A stretch of 64,000 bases of DNA from CBDFGN01 sp965247065 (GCA_965247065.1 CBDFGN010000005.1:558001-622000); one strand, 5' to 3'; shown: positions 45,803 through 54,942, numbered from the stretch's first letter. Notes: a model not told the origin generated them from the sequence alone. Numbers and translations: made by a program.

Positions 45803-46501
45803 ATGATCAGATTTTTTAGAGCCCTGGGTGCCATTCTCCTGGCTTCGGCGATTGGAATTGAAGCGGCAGCTCAGTCGAGCCGCGAGATTAATCTACCCGC
45901 CTATGATCTTAAGCCAATCCATTATGGCTTTTTAGTAGCCATTCATTCGTCCATATACAAACTGAAGTATTCCAGTGCCATTACCTTGAATCCTGATTTG
46001 CATTCCATAATGCCCCAGAATTCCGCTGGATTCAGCCTGGGATTTATCGGGAATCTTCGTTTACACGAATTTGTTGACTTCAGGATCACCCCTGCCGTGG
46101 GATTCTATGAACTTAAAATTGATTATAACTTTCTTAGCAAGCCCACCCAGGTCGAGTCTGTTTCTTCCACCAATGTGGAATTACCGGTGTTAATCAAATA
46201 CAAATCAGTTCGTCGGGGCAACACACGTATGTTCTTGATCGGTGGCGCAAAATATTCAATTGAGGCTTCGGGAAAAAAGGAGGCCGATGAAACCGCCGAC
46301 AGGCTCCAAGTCAGCGATTCCAATTTATTCCTGGAGTTTGGGTTCGGTTTGGATTTATATTATCCGTTGTTCAAGTTCTCACCTGAAATTCGTTTTTCCA
46401 AAGGATTATTTGATCTTAAACAGGCCCAAATGAATGCCGTTTCTGCACCTATACGGTCACTGCACCAAAACGTGGTTACAATTTACCTTATAGTTCAATA
46501 A
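45803..46501 (+). CDS. porT: PorT-like outer-membrane protein of the type IX secretion system
   Basis: A 232-residue beta-barrel protein with a cleavable signal (IRFFRALGAILLASAIG...AAAQ). It has the porin-family/PorT pattern: INLPAYDLKPIHYGFLVAIH, GFSLGFIGNLRLHEFVDFR and VELPVLIKYKS, with a terminal strand HQNVVTIYLIVQ. PorT is required for type IX secretion of C-terminal-domain proteins. Position directly after ubiE supports the PorT call. A good promoter lies just upstream. Confidence 0.85.
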   Translation: MIRFFRALGAILLASAIGIEAAAQSSREINLPAYDLKPIHYGFLVAIHSSIYKLKYSSAITLNPDLHSIMPQNSAGFSLGFIGNLRLHEFVDFRITPAVGFYELKIDYNFLSKPTQVESVSSTNVELPVLIKYKSVRRGNTRMFLIGGAKYSIEASGKKEADETADRLQVSDSNLFLEFGFGLDLYYPLFKFSPEIRFSKGLFDLKQAQMNAVSAPIRSLHQNVVTIYLIVQ

Positions 46502-46525
46502 CTGGATCGAGGACTTTCGACTTGC

Positions 46526-47170
46526 CTATATTAAGGTCCGTAGTACATCCGGATCCAGGCTGTGATTACCCGAAAGTACCTTGATCTCCGGCCTGATTTC
46601 CAACTTGGCGACGGCAGTTTTCTGATTCTCTAGATACACTTGGTCTACGTATTGATCCTGGTCTCCACGTACCAGGTGAACTTGAGCCTTTCGAAAATTC
46701 AAACGGGCTTGGGCATAATTCAGATCCGGAGGAATCGTTCCCGACCATAGAATGAGTTTGTCAAATAATGCTTGTTCCTGGGCGGCATAACGGCAGATTG
46801 TCGCCACCCCTTGGGAAAACCCCAAAAGGTTGATTTTTACCTGCCATTTTTCATGGATTGGCCGAATTGCCTGATCAAAAACCTGATTCAGGTATTCCAG
46901 ATGGTTCTTGATATCCAGCAGCCTGTCCTCCTTTGTCATCCAGGAGGCTCCAATTCTATTTTCGCGAGTGTCCAAATAGAATCGTGATAACCCTTCTGGT
47001 GCCACGACTAAATTAGCTCCATCGTCCAGAGGATCAAACTTCTTGATGAAATAAGGAGCCAACTGTCCGTAACCATGACAAACCATCCAAATCCTTTGGA
47101 TCTCAGGACCAGGATTTCCCAGAACGTAAAACCTTGCCCGGTAATTAAATTTGAGGTACTGTGGCTGCAA
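46526..47170 (-). CDS. Alpha/beta hydrolase (phospholipase/carboxylesterase-like)
   Basis: A 214-residue hydrolase. The oxyanion-hole motif is WMVCHGYGQL and the nucleophile elbow is LLGFSQGVAT; a catalytic His is likely in SGNHSLD and the Asp in RGDQDQYVD. The family N terminus (KFNYRARFYVLGN) requires a start near 47170, where the codon is TTG; no ATG lies upstream in frame. The start sits only 6 bases after a strong terminator, so the gene needs readthrough or another promoter. Substrate unknown. Confidence 0.8.
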   Translation of the reverse strand: MQPQYLKFNYRARFYVLGNPGPEIQRIWMVCHGYGQLAPYFIKKFDPLDDGANLVVAPEGLSRFYLDTRENRIGASWMTKEDRLLDIKNHLEYLNQVFDQAIRPIHEKWQVKINLLGFSQGVATICRYAAQEQALFDKLILWSGTIPPDLNYAQARLNFRKAQVHLVRGDQDQYVDQVYLENQKTAVAKLEIRPEIKVLSGNHSLDPDVLRTLI

Positions 47171-47175
47171 CAGGT

Positions 47176-47204
47176 AAAAAAAAGGCAGGCTCTCAGAACC
47201 CGCC
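47176..47204 (-). terminator. Intrinsic terminator after the 47.2-48.6 kb gene group
   Basis: On the minus strand GGCGGG (47204-47199) pairs with CCTGCC (47189-47184) with one G-U pair, followed by 8 U (47183-47176). Confidence 0.8.
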
Positions 47205-47226
47205 TAATTGATGTTTCACGAAAACA

Positions 47227-47658
47227 CTAGCGGTTGAATCCCAGCACACTGCCTCCGCAGTAACTCTCGGATTCTTCAAAAGTAAATGTGATGTAATATA
47301 TTCCTGTAGCCTTGCAAGGGTACTGAATCCCTGCAAAAAAGTTGCCATCTACAAAGTTTGTGGCCACACGTTGGCGGTTGGCATCATACATAGATACTAC
47401 GATCCCATCAGTGTTTTCACCCCCGGCGTGGATATTCAGAGCATACTTGGTGTCCCTGCTGAATACGTAGGAATACTCTACCTTTTCCCGATGTCCACCT
47501 TGCCCGTCGATCTTGAAGGTTTTTAAGAATGTAAAAGTGTCTGGGAGGCTGCCTATGTTCGCCTGAGCCAACTGGCTGGGATCGCATTGGCCCAAGGCTA
47601 AAGTCTGGAAACCAAGTGCTAGCATTAATGACAAAATAAGGATCCTGAACATATTCAT
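47227..47658 (-). CDS. Small exported protein, unknown function
   Basis: A 143-residue protein with a clear signal peptide (ILILSLMLALGFQTLALG). The mature part has two to three cysteines and a beta-rich pattern (YALNIHAGG, IVVSMYDANRQRVATNFV, GIYYITFTFEES). I do not recognise the family. It is the last gene before a strong terminator in a minus-strand group with a 76-residue protein and a lipoprotein. Confidence 0.7.
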   Translation of the reverse strand: MNMFRILILSLMLALGFQTLALGQCDPSQLAQANIGSLPDTFTFLKTFKIDGQGGHREKVEYSYVFSRDTKYALNIHAGGENTDGIVVSMYDANRQRVATNFVDGNFFAGIQYPCKATGIYYITFTFEESESYCGGSVLGFNR

Positions 47659-47664
47659 GCAAGT

Positions 47665-47895
47665 TTATTCAATGATTTTGTTTCTAATCGATGCAGTGTG
47701 ATTTGTGATATTGCTTATGTTGTCTTCCGAAATTTCAACGGAACTTGAACTGTTGTCGTGGATCATTAGGATCCCATCAACGACCTCATAGGTCGATTCT
47801 TCGTATACGTAGGATATCTCAATTTCATCAAATACTTTCTTGAGGTCGGAAAACTCGTCGATCAGGTTCTGTACATTCTTAATCTTCACTGCCAT
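47665..47895 (-). CDS. Small hypothetical protein
   Basis: A 76-residue acidic protein (KIKNVQNLIDEFSDLKKVFD), without signal or membrane helix. Its start overlaps the end of the lipoprotein gene by 17 bases and its stop is 6 bases from the next start, so it is part of the same transcription unit. Family not recognised. Confidence 0.6.
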   Translation of the reverse strand: MAVKIKNVQNLIDEFSDLKKVFDEIEISYVYEESTYEVVDGILMIHDNSSSSVEISEDNISNITNHTASIRNKIIE

Positions 47896-48562
47896 AAAAT
47901 GACAACAGCAGCAAAATATTCTCCATTATGATCTTTTGCTCACCGATCCTTTCCCTTAAATCCGAATTCCCAGGATTGTTTGAATAAACTTGTGCACAGA
48001 TATGAAGGGCTTCCAGCCAACCTCCTGCCAGCAGCAGAATACTGACCTTGGACCTATTCTGGTCTTGTAAATACCGGTTTATCTCATTCCAGTTTTGAGT
48101 GGTAATCAGTAATAGGGAATCCAGGTTCCTGCTATTGGTAGCCAGGTGAGCGATAGTCTCGAAATCGAAAAATTGGCCAATGCTCAACTCGTCAGCAAGG
48201 GTCCTGATAGCATCCAAGTATGCAATTGCATCTTCATTGTGCTCGTAGATGTTGGTGTACCCTAAATCAGTGCCATAGATTCCAAGATTGATTGCCTTCT
48301 TAAAAGTGGTATTGTAGCCGGTGTGTTTGTTGGAAGAATTCAATATCTCCGGATTATATTTAGTCCCTACTTCCTTGAGCAGGACGGCGATTTCCAACGG
48401 GGAGGGGATCCTTTGTATAATTTCTTTGACATCCTCTTCATGGAGCGCCGGCTCAGCAGCCAAACTATCCACTCCTTGCAGGATTTGGTCTTGGCTGGGT
48501 TTATTGGGTGTGCTGCATGAAACCAAAAATAACAAAACGAGGCAGTAGGCTAGTCTTTTCAT
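47879..48562 (-). CDS. Lipoprotein, unknown function
   Basis: A 227-residue protein with a lipobox (LFLVSCS) at residues 14-20, so it is lipid-anchored. The mature part is helical (DQILQGVDSLAAEPALHE; DLRERIGEQKIIMENILLLL). The overall pattern is conserved-looking, but I do not recognise a domain. It heads the three-gene minus-strand unit that ends at 47227. Confidence 0.75.
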   Translation of the reverse strand: MKRLAYCLVLLFLVSCSTPNKPSQDQILQGVDSLAAEPALHEEDVKEIIQRIPSPLEIAVLLKEVGTKYNPEILNSSNKHTGYNTTFKKAINLGIYGTDLGYTNIYEHNEDAIAYLDAIRTLADELSIGQFFDFETIAHLATNSRNLDSLLLITTQNWNEINRYLQDQNRSKVSILLLAGGWLEALHICAQVYSNNPGNSDLRERIGEQKIIMENILLLLSFYGSED

Positions 48563-48641
48563 GACGGAATAGAATTTTCCTATAACAAAATTAAAAATTA
48601 CAAGATTATCTGCAAATTATACCATGTCTAGGTTGCCGTAG

Positions 48642-49046
48642 CTAGGATCCCAGTTTACCGAGTCGAACCACCATGATACGAAGCCATTTGAAATACAGAG
48701 CAACGTAGAGGAGCAGCGTCATGGCCCAGATTACACCGAGATTAGACCAAAAGGTGTCCACCAGGGTACCCAGCAAGTTCTTTTTAGGAGCAAAATAGTG
48801 AGTCCGATAATTAAGCAAGGTGTTGGTTCCCGGCTCGTTGAATATCGGGTCAACTTGTTGATGCAGATGCCCCTTGAACTCAATGATTCTATCTTTTGTG
48901 GATATGTTTCTTAATAGTTCGCTCAGGCTTTCATTATAATAGTCGTCTTTCAGCTGGCCTATGTCTACTCCATGGGTCCCCAGGATTTCCATGGCTTTTT
49001 CTTTTTTGCGGGATGCCAGATTAAATTCATCCCGCAAACTGCTTTC
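48642..49046 (-). pseudogene. Stranded C-terminal part of the ABC transporter
   Basis: This segment is in the same frame as the ABC gene above it, directly after TGA 49047-49049. It encodes the missing C terminus, starting SLRDEFNLASRKKEKAMEI and holding the last membrane helix (GVIWAMTLLLYVALYF). It looks like a true continuation. If the stop is real the segment is not translated; a TTG at 49037 could start it independently, but that is doubtful. Confidence 0.75.
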
Positions 49047-51698
49047 TCAGGTCGCTAATGAAGCTTCAAGCCGGGTTCCCAGGTTTGGATCCAATTCTGA
49101 GAGATTGGCATCTTTTAGATCCGGAATTTCTAACTGCTGATTTCCACTCGCTTTTTCCAATTCGTTGGACAGGATCCTAAAATCCCTGTAGACCTCATCC
49201 TGAATCGACTGATCCGTATGCTGGTAATTGTCAAATACGTTGTTCAGCCGGAGTCTAAGTTCAGGAATGAGATGGGCCAACAGGTAGTCGGACTGGCGCT
49301 GACTTTGCTCAAACGGGTAAAAGTACTTTTGATATTCGTTGTTCTTAAACTGATGTACGGCCATTGCTTCGTAACCCCAACGGGATGCCATCATATCGGC
49401 GACCATCGGAACTCTTCCTTTGGTACTTATTAGCTCGTTTAATTTCTCAAAATCGAAAAGTAATCCGTTCAGAATCATCTGGGGAACGATTATCAATGGG
49501 ATAAGCACATATACGGTTACGGCCGACCTAAAGGCCGAAGAGATATTCAAACCCATGACGTTGGAGAGGCATGAAATCGAGAATAAAATCATCCAGAAAC
49601 TCAGATTCATCCCCTTCACCTCCAGGATCGCATTGCCGATGATTATGAATGTGAATGTTTGGATGGCAGAAATCGCAAACAGGATAACTATTTTTGACAA
49701 CAGGTAGCTGTTCCGGCTAAGGTGCAAAAATGATTCCCGCTTTAAGATTTTGGCGTCTCTAATAATCTCTTCGGCACTAACGGTAAGCCCCATGAAAAGG
49801 GCTACTATTATGCACATCATAATATATACCGGGAAATTATCATTGAACCTGAACACATATTGCACGTGATCCAGCGAGCTGTTATATCGGATTATGAAAG
49901 CAAGAATCAAAGCCAAAACCGGTGCCTCCAATAGGTTCACCATGAGGTACTGCCGGTTGCTGACCTTGGCCAGGAAATCCCGCTTGGTAAAAATGAAGAC
50001 CTGCTTAAGCTTTGAGGGAATATTTAAGGATTTTGGAGGTGCTACCTCTTCGGTTAACATCTGGTCGATTTTGAAATTCTTTTCGAAGAGCTCATTCCAC
50101 TGCTCTGGATTAGTTTTTCGCTTTCCCGTAAACGCGCCATATTCATCTACAACCTCAGCCTCGACGATGTTGAAAATCTGTTCGGGGTTTACATTTCCAC
50201 AAACCGGGCATTGGCCTCGCTCCTTGTCAACCTGATTGGAGACTCGTTTGAAGTATGTTACTGCCTCTACCGGGTTTCCGTAAAATATTGAATATCCTCC
50301 ATCGTCCATCAAAAACACTTTATCGAACATCTTATAAATGTCGGATGAAGGCTGATGTATAACCGTGAATATAAGCTTGCCCCTTAAGGATAACTCCTTA
50401 AGAAGGTCTATGACATTCTCAGAATCGCGGCTGGATAAACCGGATGTTGGCTCATCCACAAAAAGTACAGCTGGTTCTCGAATCAGTTCCAGGGCAATAT
50501 TCAATCTCTTACGTTGGCCCCCGCTAATGGTCTTCTCCAACGTGCTTCCCACCTTAAGGTCTTTTCTTTGGTCTAAACCCAGATTCTTGAGCATCCGCTC
50601 AACCTTTTCATGAATCTCATCCAAGCGCAGATTGTCAAAGCAAAGCTTCGCATTGTAGAATAGGTTCTCGTAAACGGTCAGCTCTTCAATTAAAAGATCA
50701 TCTTGCGCAACATATCCAATGACGCCGCTTATCCCTTCGGGCTGGGTATGCACATCTATCCCATTGATTAATACTCCGCCTTGAGACGGCCTGCTTATGC
50801 CCGACAGGACGTTGATCAGGGTAGTTTTACCAGCACCGCTTACCCCCATGATCCCAATCAACTTTCCCGGACCTTCCGAGATGTTCACATTTCTCAACCC
50901 TAGGGCGCCGTTACGGAACCTGAATTCTAAATCCTTCGCCTGGAAGGACACCTTGGTTGCCTTTATCTCTTCAAGGTAATTCCGAATGATATCGGTGTAG
51001 TATAGAGCGTCTCCGCCGGTGGATTTCAAGGTGCTGCCATGGGAGAAAAGATAAACGGCCCCGGGTTTCATGCTAAATCCGTTTAGGATGATCTCTGCAT
51101 CACCTAAGTACTTGGTAAAATACAAATCGACACTTTTCACTCTCAGGAAGAACGCTTCTCCCTTGATATGGGCATGAACATGCTTGATGGGCTCAACTCC
51201 GTCTAACCCATTTTCATAACTGGAAATCAGTATATCTTCAAAGGGCATATCAGAGCCCTTGTTCTTAAGAATAAAACTCTCTATCAGTTTGTATTCTCCC
51301 TTTACGATGTTGAACACCGTGGAAATCGTATCAACAATTTCCATTCTCTGAGGGGTGAAATTCTGATCGGTACTAACCAGTTCAAGGATCTTAATGAGTA
51401 CAATTACCTTTTGTTTTTGAGTTAGTGTTTTATTGATCTGCTTGCAGATTGCCAGAGTTTTTACCGAGTCCCTAACCGAAGTTAATTTCCACTCCTTAGG
51501 TTGTGTTTCCTTGGATCCTCCCTTCGTGTACTCCACGGACTCATCATACAGCTCAACGTACTCCTTAACAGAATCTCTATCCAGTTCTTGCTCAAAAAAG
51601 CTAATGACAAAACTTCTTTCCTTTTCGGTGACGCCGCCGTCCTGCTTGGTAATGATTGCAAAAAGTTGAGTTAGGGCTTTTAAAATCTCCTCGCTCAT
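49047..51698 (-). CDS. ABC transporter, ATPase fused to permease (truncated by in-frame TGA)
   Basis: An 883-residue ABCG-like half-transporter. Order: a TerB-like helical N terminus (about 1-140), an FHA-like beta region, an ATPase with Walker A GVSGAGKT (285-292), signature ISGGQ (391-395) and Walker B VLFVDEP (411-417), a CPVCG motif near 495, and six or so membrane helices in the last third. The frame ends at TGA, but the following 134 codons continue in the same frame as a matching C terminus with a further helix. The full-length protein would be about 1018 residues. It may have lost its final helix or the stop may be an error. Confidence 0.85.
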   Translation of the reverse strand: MSEEILKALTQLFAIITKQDGGVTEKERSFVISFFEQELDRDSVKEYVELYDESVEYTKGGSKETQPKEWKLTSVRDSVKTLAICKQINKTLTQKQKVIVLIKILELVSTDQNFTPQRMEIVDTISTVFNIVKGEYKLIESFILKNKGSDMPFEDILISSYENGLDGVEPIKHVHAHIKGEAFFLRVKSVDLYFTKYLGDAEIILNGFSMKPGAVYLFSHGSTLKSTGGDALYYTDIIRNYLEEIKATKVSFQAKDLEFRFRNGALGLRNVNISEGPGKLIGIMGVSGAGKTTLINVLSGISRPSQGGVLINGIDVHTQPEGISGVIGYVAQDDLLIEELTVYENLFYNAKLCFDNLRLDEIHEKVERMLKNLGLDQRKDLKVGSTLEKTISGGQRKRLNIALELIREPAVLFVDEPTSGLSSRDSENVIDLLKELSLRGKLIFTVIHQPSSDIYKMFDKVFLMDDGGYSIFYGNPVEAVTYFKRVSNQVDKERGQCPVCGNVNPEQIFNIVEAEVVDEYGAFTGKRKTNPEQWNELFEKNFKIDQMLTEEVAPPKSLNIPSKLKQVFIFTKRDFLAKVSNRQYLMVNLLEAPVLALILAFIIRYNSSLDHVQYVFRFNDNFPVYIMMCIIVALFMGLTVSAEEIIRDAKILKRESFLHLSRNSYLLSKIVILFAISAIQTFTFIIIGNAILEVKGMNLSFWMILFSISCLSNVMGLNISSAFRSAVTVYVLIPLIIVPQMILNGLLFDFEKLNELISTKGRVPMVADMMASRWGYEAMAVHQFKNNEYQKYFYPFEQSQRQSDYLLAHLIPELRLRLNNVFDNYQHTDQSIQDEVYRDFRILSNELEKASGNQQLEIPDLKDANLSELDPNLGTRLEASLAT

Positions 51699-51762
51699 GA
51701 AGTAAAGTTAAAGTTGCTCCTAATATAGGGTTTTGAACCTAAATACGGGCGCAGCGCCAGAA

Positions 51763-52146
51763 TCAGCGGTTAGATGGTTGATCCAAGGTTCGGTGGTCAA
51801 ATGGAATACTCACTAGTTCAGCTAGCACTTGTCCGGCACTCCTCATGTCGTCATCTTCACGGTCAGCGCACCAGGTGACTCGGCTTCCTTTTATATCCTC
51901 CAGCCGGGTTAGAATATCCAGAACTGCCTTGGAAGAAGACGTGTTCATATATTCCAGTTGAAACACGAAATGAGTTTCGAGGTTGGGTGTTAGAGAATAG
52001 TCATCAATCCAATTCAAAACAGGCTCGAAGAACTCAAGCGAATTCTCCGGCAATGAACGACCGGATATTTCGAAAACCTCCTTTTGAACGTCTAAATTGA
52101 TTGCGGGAGTTTTTTCTGTTGCCTCCAAGGAAAGTGCTGCTATCAT
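51763..52146 (-). CDS. siaC: SiaC-family regulatory phosphoprotein (DUF1987)
   Basis: A 127-residue protein of the SiaC/DUF1987 group. Signature segments: TPAINLDVQKEVFEISGRSL, FFEPVLNWIDDYS, FQLEYMNTSSSKAVLDILTR and CADREDDDMRSAGQ, with the Thr/Ser-rich NTSSSK carrying the expected phospho-site. In studied bacteria SiaC is phosphorylated by a SiaB kinase and dephosphorylated by a SiaA-type PP2C phosphatase to control biofilm-related signalling. No siaA or siaB gene is adjacent here. Confidence 0.87.
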   Translation of the reverse strand: MIAALSLEATEKTPAINLDVQKEVFEISGRSLPENSLEFFEPVLNWIDDYSLTPNLETHFVFQLEYMNTSSSKAVLDILTRLEDIKGSRVTWCADREDDDMRSAGQVLAELVSIPFDHRTLDQPSNR

Positions 52147-52175
52147 AAGAGTGGATTCAAGGTATCATAACGATT

Positions 52176-52664
52176 TCATAAGAGAGCTGAGCCATCGAAA
52201 GCAAAAGGCAGCAGCACAGTGGTGGTGTCCGCAACGAGTACCTCTTGGTTCTGGCCCCTGAAAAGAACTTTTATTGGTTGATGTTGCTTTTGCTCATACT
52301 CTAACATCACTTGCCGGCAACCGCCACACGGACTTACCGGGTAGAATTGGTCCGTTTTTGAACGGCGGGCGGCGATGGCTATCGCCATGATCCTTTTATT
52401 TGGGTGCTGGCTACCGGTAGCGAAAAGGGCTACCCTCTCGGCGCACTGGCCTTCGGGATAGGAGCCGTTTTCCTGGTTGGACCCTAAAACCATCGTGCCG
52501 TCTTCAAGAAGTACGGCGGCCCCAACCCGAAACCCTGAATACGGGGCATACGAGGTTCCAGTAGCCTCCTGGGCATGGTCTAATAATCCCTGCTCAATTT
52601 GATCTAGCTCCTCAGGTCCGGAGAGACTTTCTAATTCCGCTGTCTGTTTTATCGCCTTTCGCAT
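52176..52664 (-). CDS. cdd: Cytidine deaminase
   Basis: A 162-residue deaminase that converts (deoxy)cytidine to uridine for pyrimidine salvage. The zinc-binding and catalytic residues are seen in EGQCAERVALFA and VSPCGGCRQVMLEYE; SYAPYSGFRVGAAVL and GSNQENGSYPEG are the substrate-pocket segments. The size fits the homotetrameric type. It is divergent from the saccharopine dehydrogenase-like gene. Confidence 0.94.
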   Translation of the reverse strand: MRKAIKQTAELESLSGPEELDQIEQGLLDHAQEATGTSYAPYSGFRVGAAVLLEDGTMVLGSNQENGSYPEGQCAERVALFATGSQHPNKRIMAIAIAARRSKTDQFYPVSPCGGCRQVMLEYEQKQHQPIKVLFRGQNQEVLVADTTTVLLPFAFDGSALL

Positions 52665-52736
52665 GTTCGCACCAATAAAATTGAACGTTAAATTAAGGAA
52701 ATATGAATTGCTTAAAATAATTTACGGAGGAAATAC

Positions 52737-54104
52737 ATGGGCATCAAAAAGAAGCATATTCTTCTACTTGGCGCTGGACTGTCTTCCTCGGTCCTAATTC
52801 AGTATCTATTGAATGAATCTCGGCGACGGGACTGGAGGTTAACTATCGGGGACCAAGTTACAAGCCAAGTTTCAGCAGAAATCCAACGGGATCCCCGAGC
52901 GGAAGTCCTTAAAATCGATATTCGGCATGAGAATGCTCTAGTGGACATCATCAGGCTGTCGGACTTAGTGATATCGATGGTACCGGCCAGCTTCCATGAT
53001 ATAATCGCCAAAGTTTGCCTGGATTGCGGCCGCAGTATGTTAACGGCGTCCTATGTTACTCCGGCAATGAGGGAAATGGATTCTTTGTTCCGGGAAAAAG
53101 GCTTGGTGCTATTGGGAGAAATTGGATTGGACCCGGGAATCGATCATATGTCGGCTATGAAGGTGATTGACCAAATACGGCAAGAATGAAATGAACTTAC
53201 GGCCTTTGAAACTTTTACCGGAGGCCTACTGGCCCCGACCAATGACGACAACCCCTGGCGCTATAAATTTACTTGGAACCCAAGGAATGTCGTCCTGGCA
53301 GGTCAAGGAGTGGTTAAATTCCTCCAGGAGGGCCGGTATAAGTATATTCCTTACCATCGATTGTTCCGTAGGACCGAGGTAGTTCACATTCCGGAATACG
53401 GTTACTTTGAGGGATATGCGAACCGCGATTCGCTTAAGTATCGTGATTTATATGGTCTTCACGGTATTAAAACCCTTTATCGCGGAACCTTCAGGCGCCC
53501 AGGATTTGGCAAGGCCTGGGATGTTTTTGTACAATTGGGAGCAACTGATGACTCCTACCTGCTGGAACAGGTAAGCGAGCTTAGCCACCGCCAGTTCATA
53601 AATCTGTTTTTGTCTTTCAACCCTCAGGATTCGGTAGAGCTCAAGTTAGCTCACTATCTAAATCTGGGGATGGAATCAGAGGAGATGTATAAGCTGAAGT
53701 GGTTGGGAATTTTTGAGGATGAGCCAATAGGCATGGACCAGGGCACACCGGCTCAAATCTTGGAGCATATCCTAAGAAAGAAGTGGTTCATGGAGGAGAA
53801 TGAAAACGACATGATAGTTATGTGGCATAAATTTGAATACCTGAAAAATGAAAGTTTAAAACAATTGCAATCACATATGGTAGTGGTTGGGGATGGTGCC
53901 ACCAATACGGCAATGTCAAAGACCGTCGGGTTGCCATTAGGAATAGCTGCCAAACTGGTTATGCAAAAGGGAATTGATATTACGGGAGTCCATATTCCAA
54001 TCCTCCCTGAGGTTTACAACCCGGTTCTAGAGGAACTTCGGAGCTTGGGAATAATCTTTAAGGATATCCATACGGATGAACCGACTGGTGAAGCGGCTAG
54101 CTAA
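52737..54104 (+). pseudogene. Saccharopine dehydrogenase-like gene interrupted by in-frame TGA
   Basis: A 455-codon saccharopine dehydrogenase/lysine-catabolism-type gene. The first part (ATG 52737, with a good GGAGG at 52726) has the Rossmann motif LLGAGLSSSVLIQYLL and ends at TGA 53187-53189 after QIRQE. The next codons, in the same frame, continue the protein (NELTAFETFTGGLLAP and onward) to 54104 without another lesion, so this is one nonsense change, for instance GGA to TGA. The C-terminal part has the saccharopine dehydrogenase signature HIPEYGYFEGYANRDSLKY. In related bacteria the enzyme acts in lysine degradation or synthesis. It overlaps the converging ROK gene by 8 bases. Confidence 0.85.
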
Positions 54105-54861
54105 TCAGGGACCGAGATTTGCGGGCAACTTTCCGGGCTGAACAAGCCGCACCCACGATACCCGCATTATTCAGCAGCTTAGCCATCTTGATGGGAAAAC
54201 TCTTGTCAAGATAGGGTTCGAATTCCCGGTAGTATTTACTGATTCCACCCCCAATTATGAACAAATCCGGCCAGAACAATTCTTCCAGACGCTTCAGGTA
54301 CAGATTGAACCTTTCAGCCCACTGTTCCCAGTCCAGACATTCTTCCTTACGCACGACGTTAGAGGCGATTTGCTCTCCTGTTCTGGAGCCGTCGATTCGC
54401 AAGTGACCCAATTCGGTATTAGGGATTAAGCGACCTTTGGTAAACAATGATGAACCTATGCCCGTCCCCACAGCAATTACGAATACCGTTCCTTTGTTTT
54501 TCTTTCCGGCCCCGAATTTCATTTCTGCAATTCCGGCGGCATCGACATCGTTTATCACATGCGTGGTGCATCCCGTGATCCTTTTGATCTCCTCAGCAGC
54601 GTTAATTCCTATCCAGGCAGGGTCGATATTGGCCGCGGTCATGACGGTTTCGTTTTTGACCGCAGCCGGGAAACCACAACCGATTGTACCCTCCCAACCA
54701 AAAAAGTCTACAAGTTCTTTGACGGTGGACGCTACTGTTTCCGGTGTTGCAGGGTCCGGGGTCGATAATCGGTAGCGCTCGGCCAAAAGTTGACCTTTCT
54801 TGGTGTCGACAGGCGCACCCTTTATCCCGCTACCACCAATATCAATCCCTAGGATCTTCAT
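54097..54861 (-). CDS. ROK-family glucokinase, polyphosphate-glucokinase-like
   Basis: A 254-residue kinase. The phosphate-binding motif is LGIDIGGSGIKGAPVD at the N terminus, with the catalytic HVINDVDAAGIAE, GTGIGSSLF and LGHLRIDGS. This short form resembles polyphosphate glucokinases, which use polyphosphate or ATP to phosphorylate glucose; the zinc-finger cysteines of longer ROK repressors are absent. Exact donor is unknown. It converges with the saccharopine dehydrogenase-like gene. Confidence 0.88.
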   Translation of the reverse strand: MKILGIDIGGSGIKGAPVDTKKGQLLAERYRLSTPDPATPETVASTVKELVDFFGWEGTIGCGFPAAVKNETVMTAANIDPAWIGINAAEEIKRITGCTTHVINDVDAAGIAEMKFGAGKKNKGTVFVIAVGTGIGSSLFTKGRLIPNTELGHLRIDGSRTGEQIASNVVRKEECLDWEQWAERFNLYLKRLEELFWPDLFIIGGGISKYYREFEPYLDKSFPIKMAKLLNNAGIVGAACSARKVARKSRSLIS

Positions 54862-54942
54862 GCTCAGTTAGACGATAAACATAAACAATAATCGGCTAAA
54901 CTTTGAGGATTATCTAAGGTAGCTGGATGGCTTTGGGGACCG

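Noticed and set aside
53167..53382. Frame in the middle of the saccharopine dehydrogenase-like gene
   Set aside because: It is an alternate frame; the true frame continues through the TGA in phase.
48642..54104. Possible recoding of TGA as a sense codon, because two genes have in-frame TGA
   Set aside because: TGA serves as an ordinary stop in intact genes and in the prfB site, RF2 is complete, and a third broken gene has TAG. Nonsense changes or errors explain it better.
54205..54240. GGGTTCGAATTCCC sequence resembling a tRNA T-arm
   Set aside because: It lies inside the ROK kinase coding sequence and no other tRNA arms or acceptor stem surround it.
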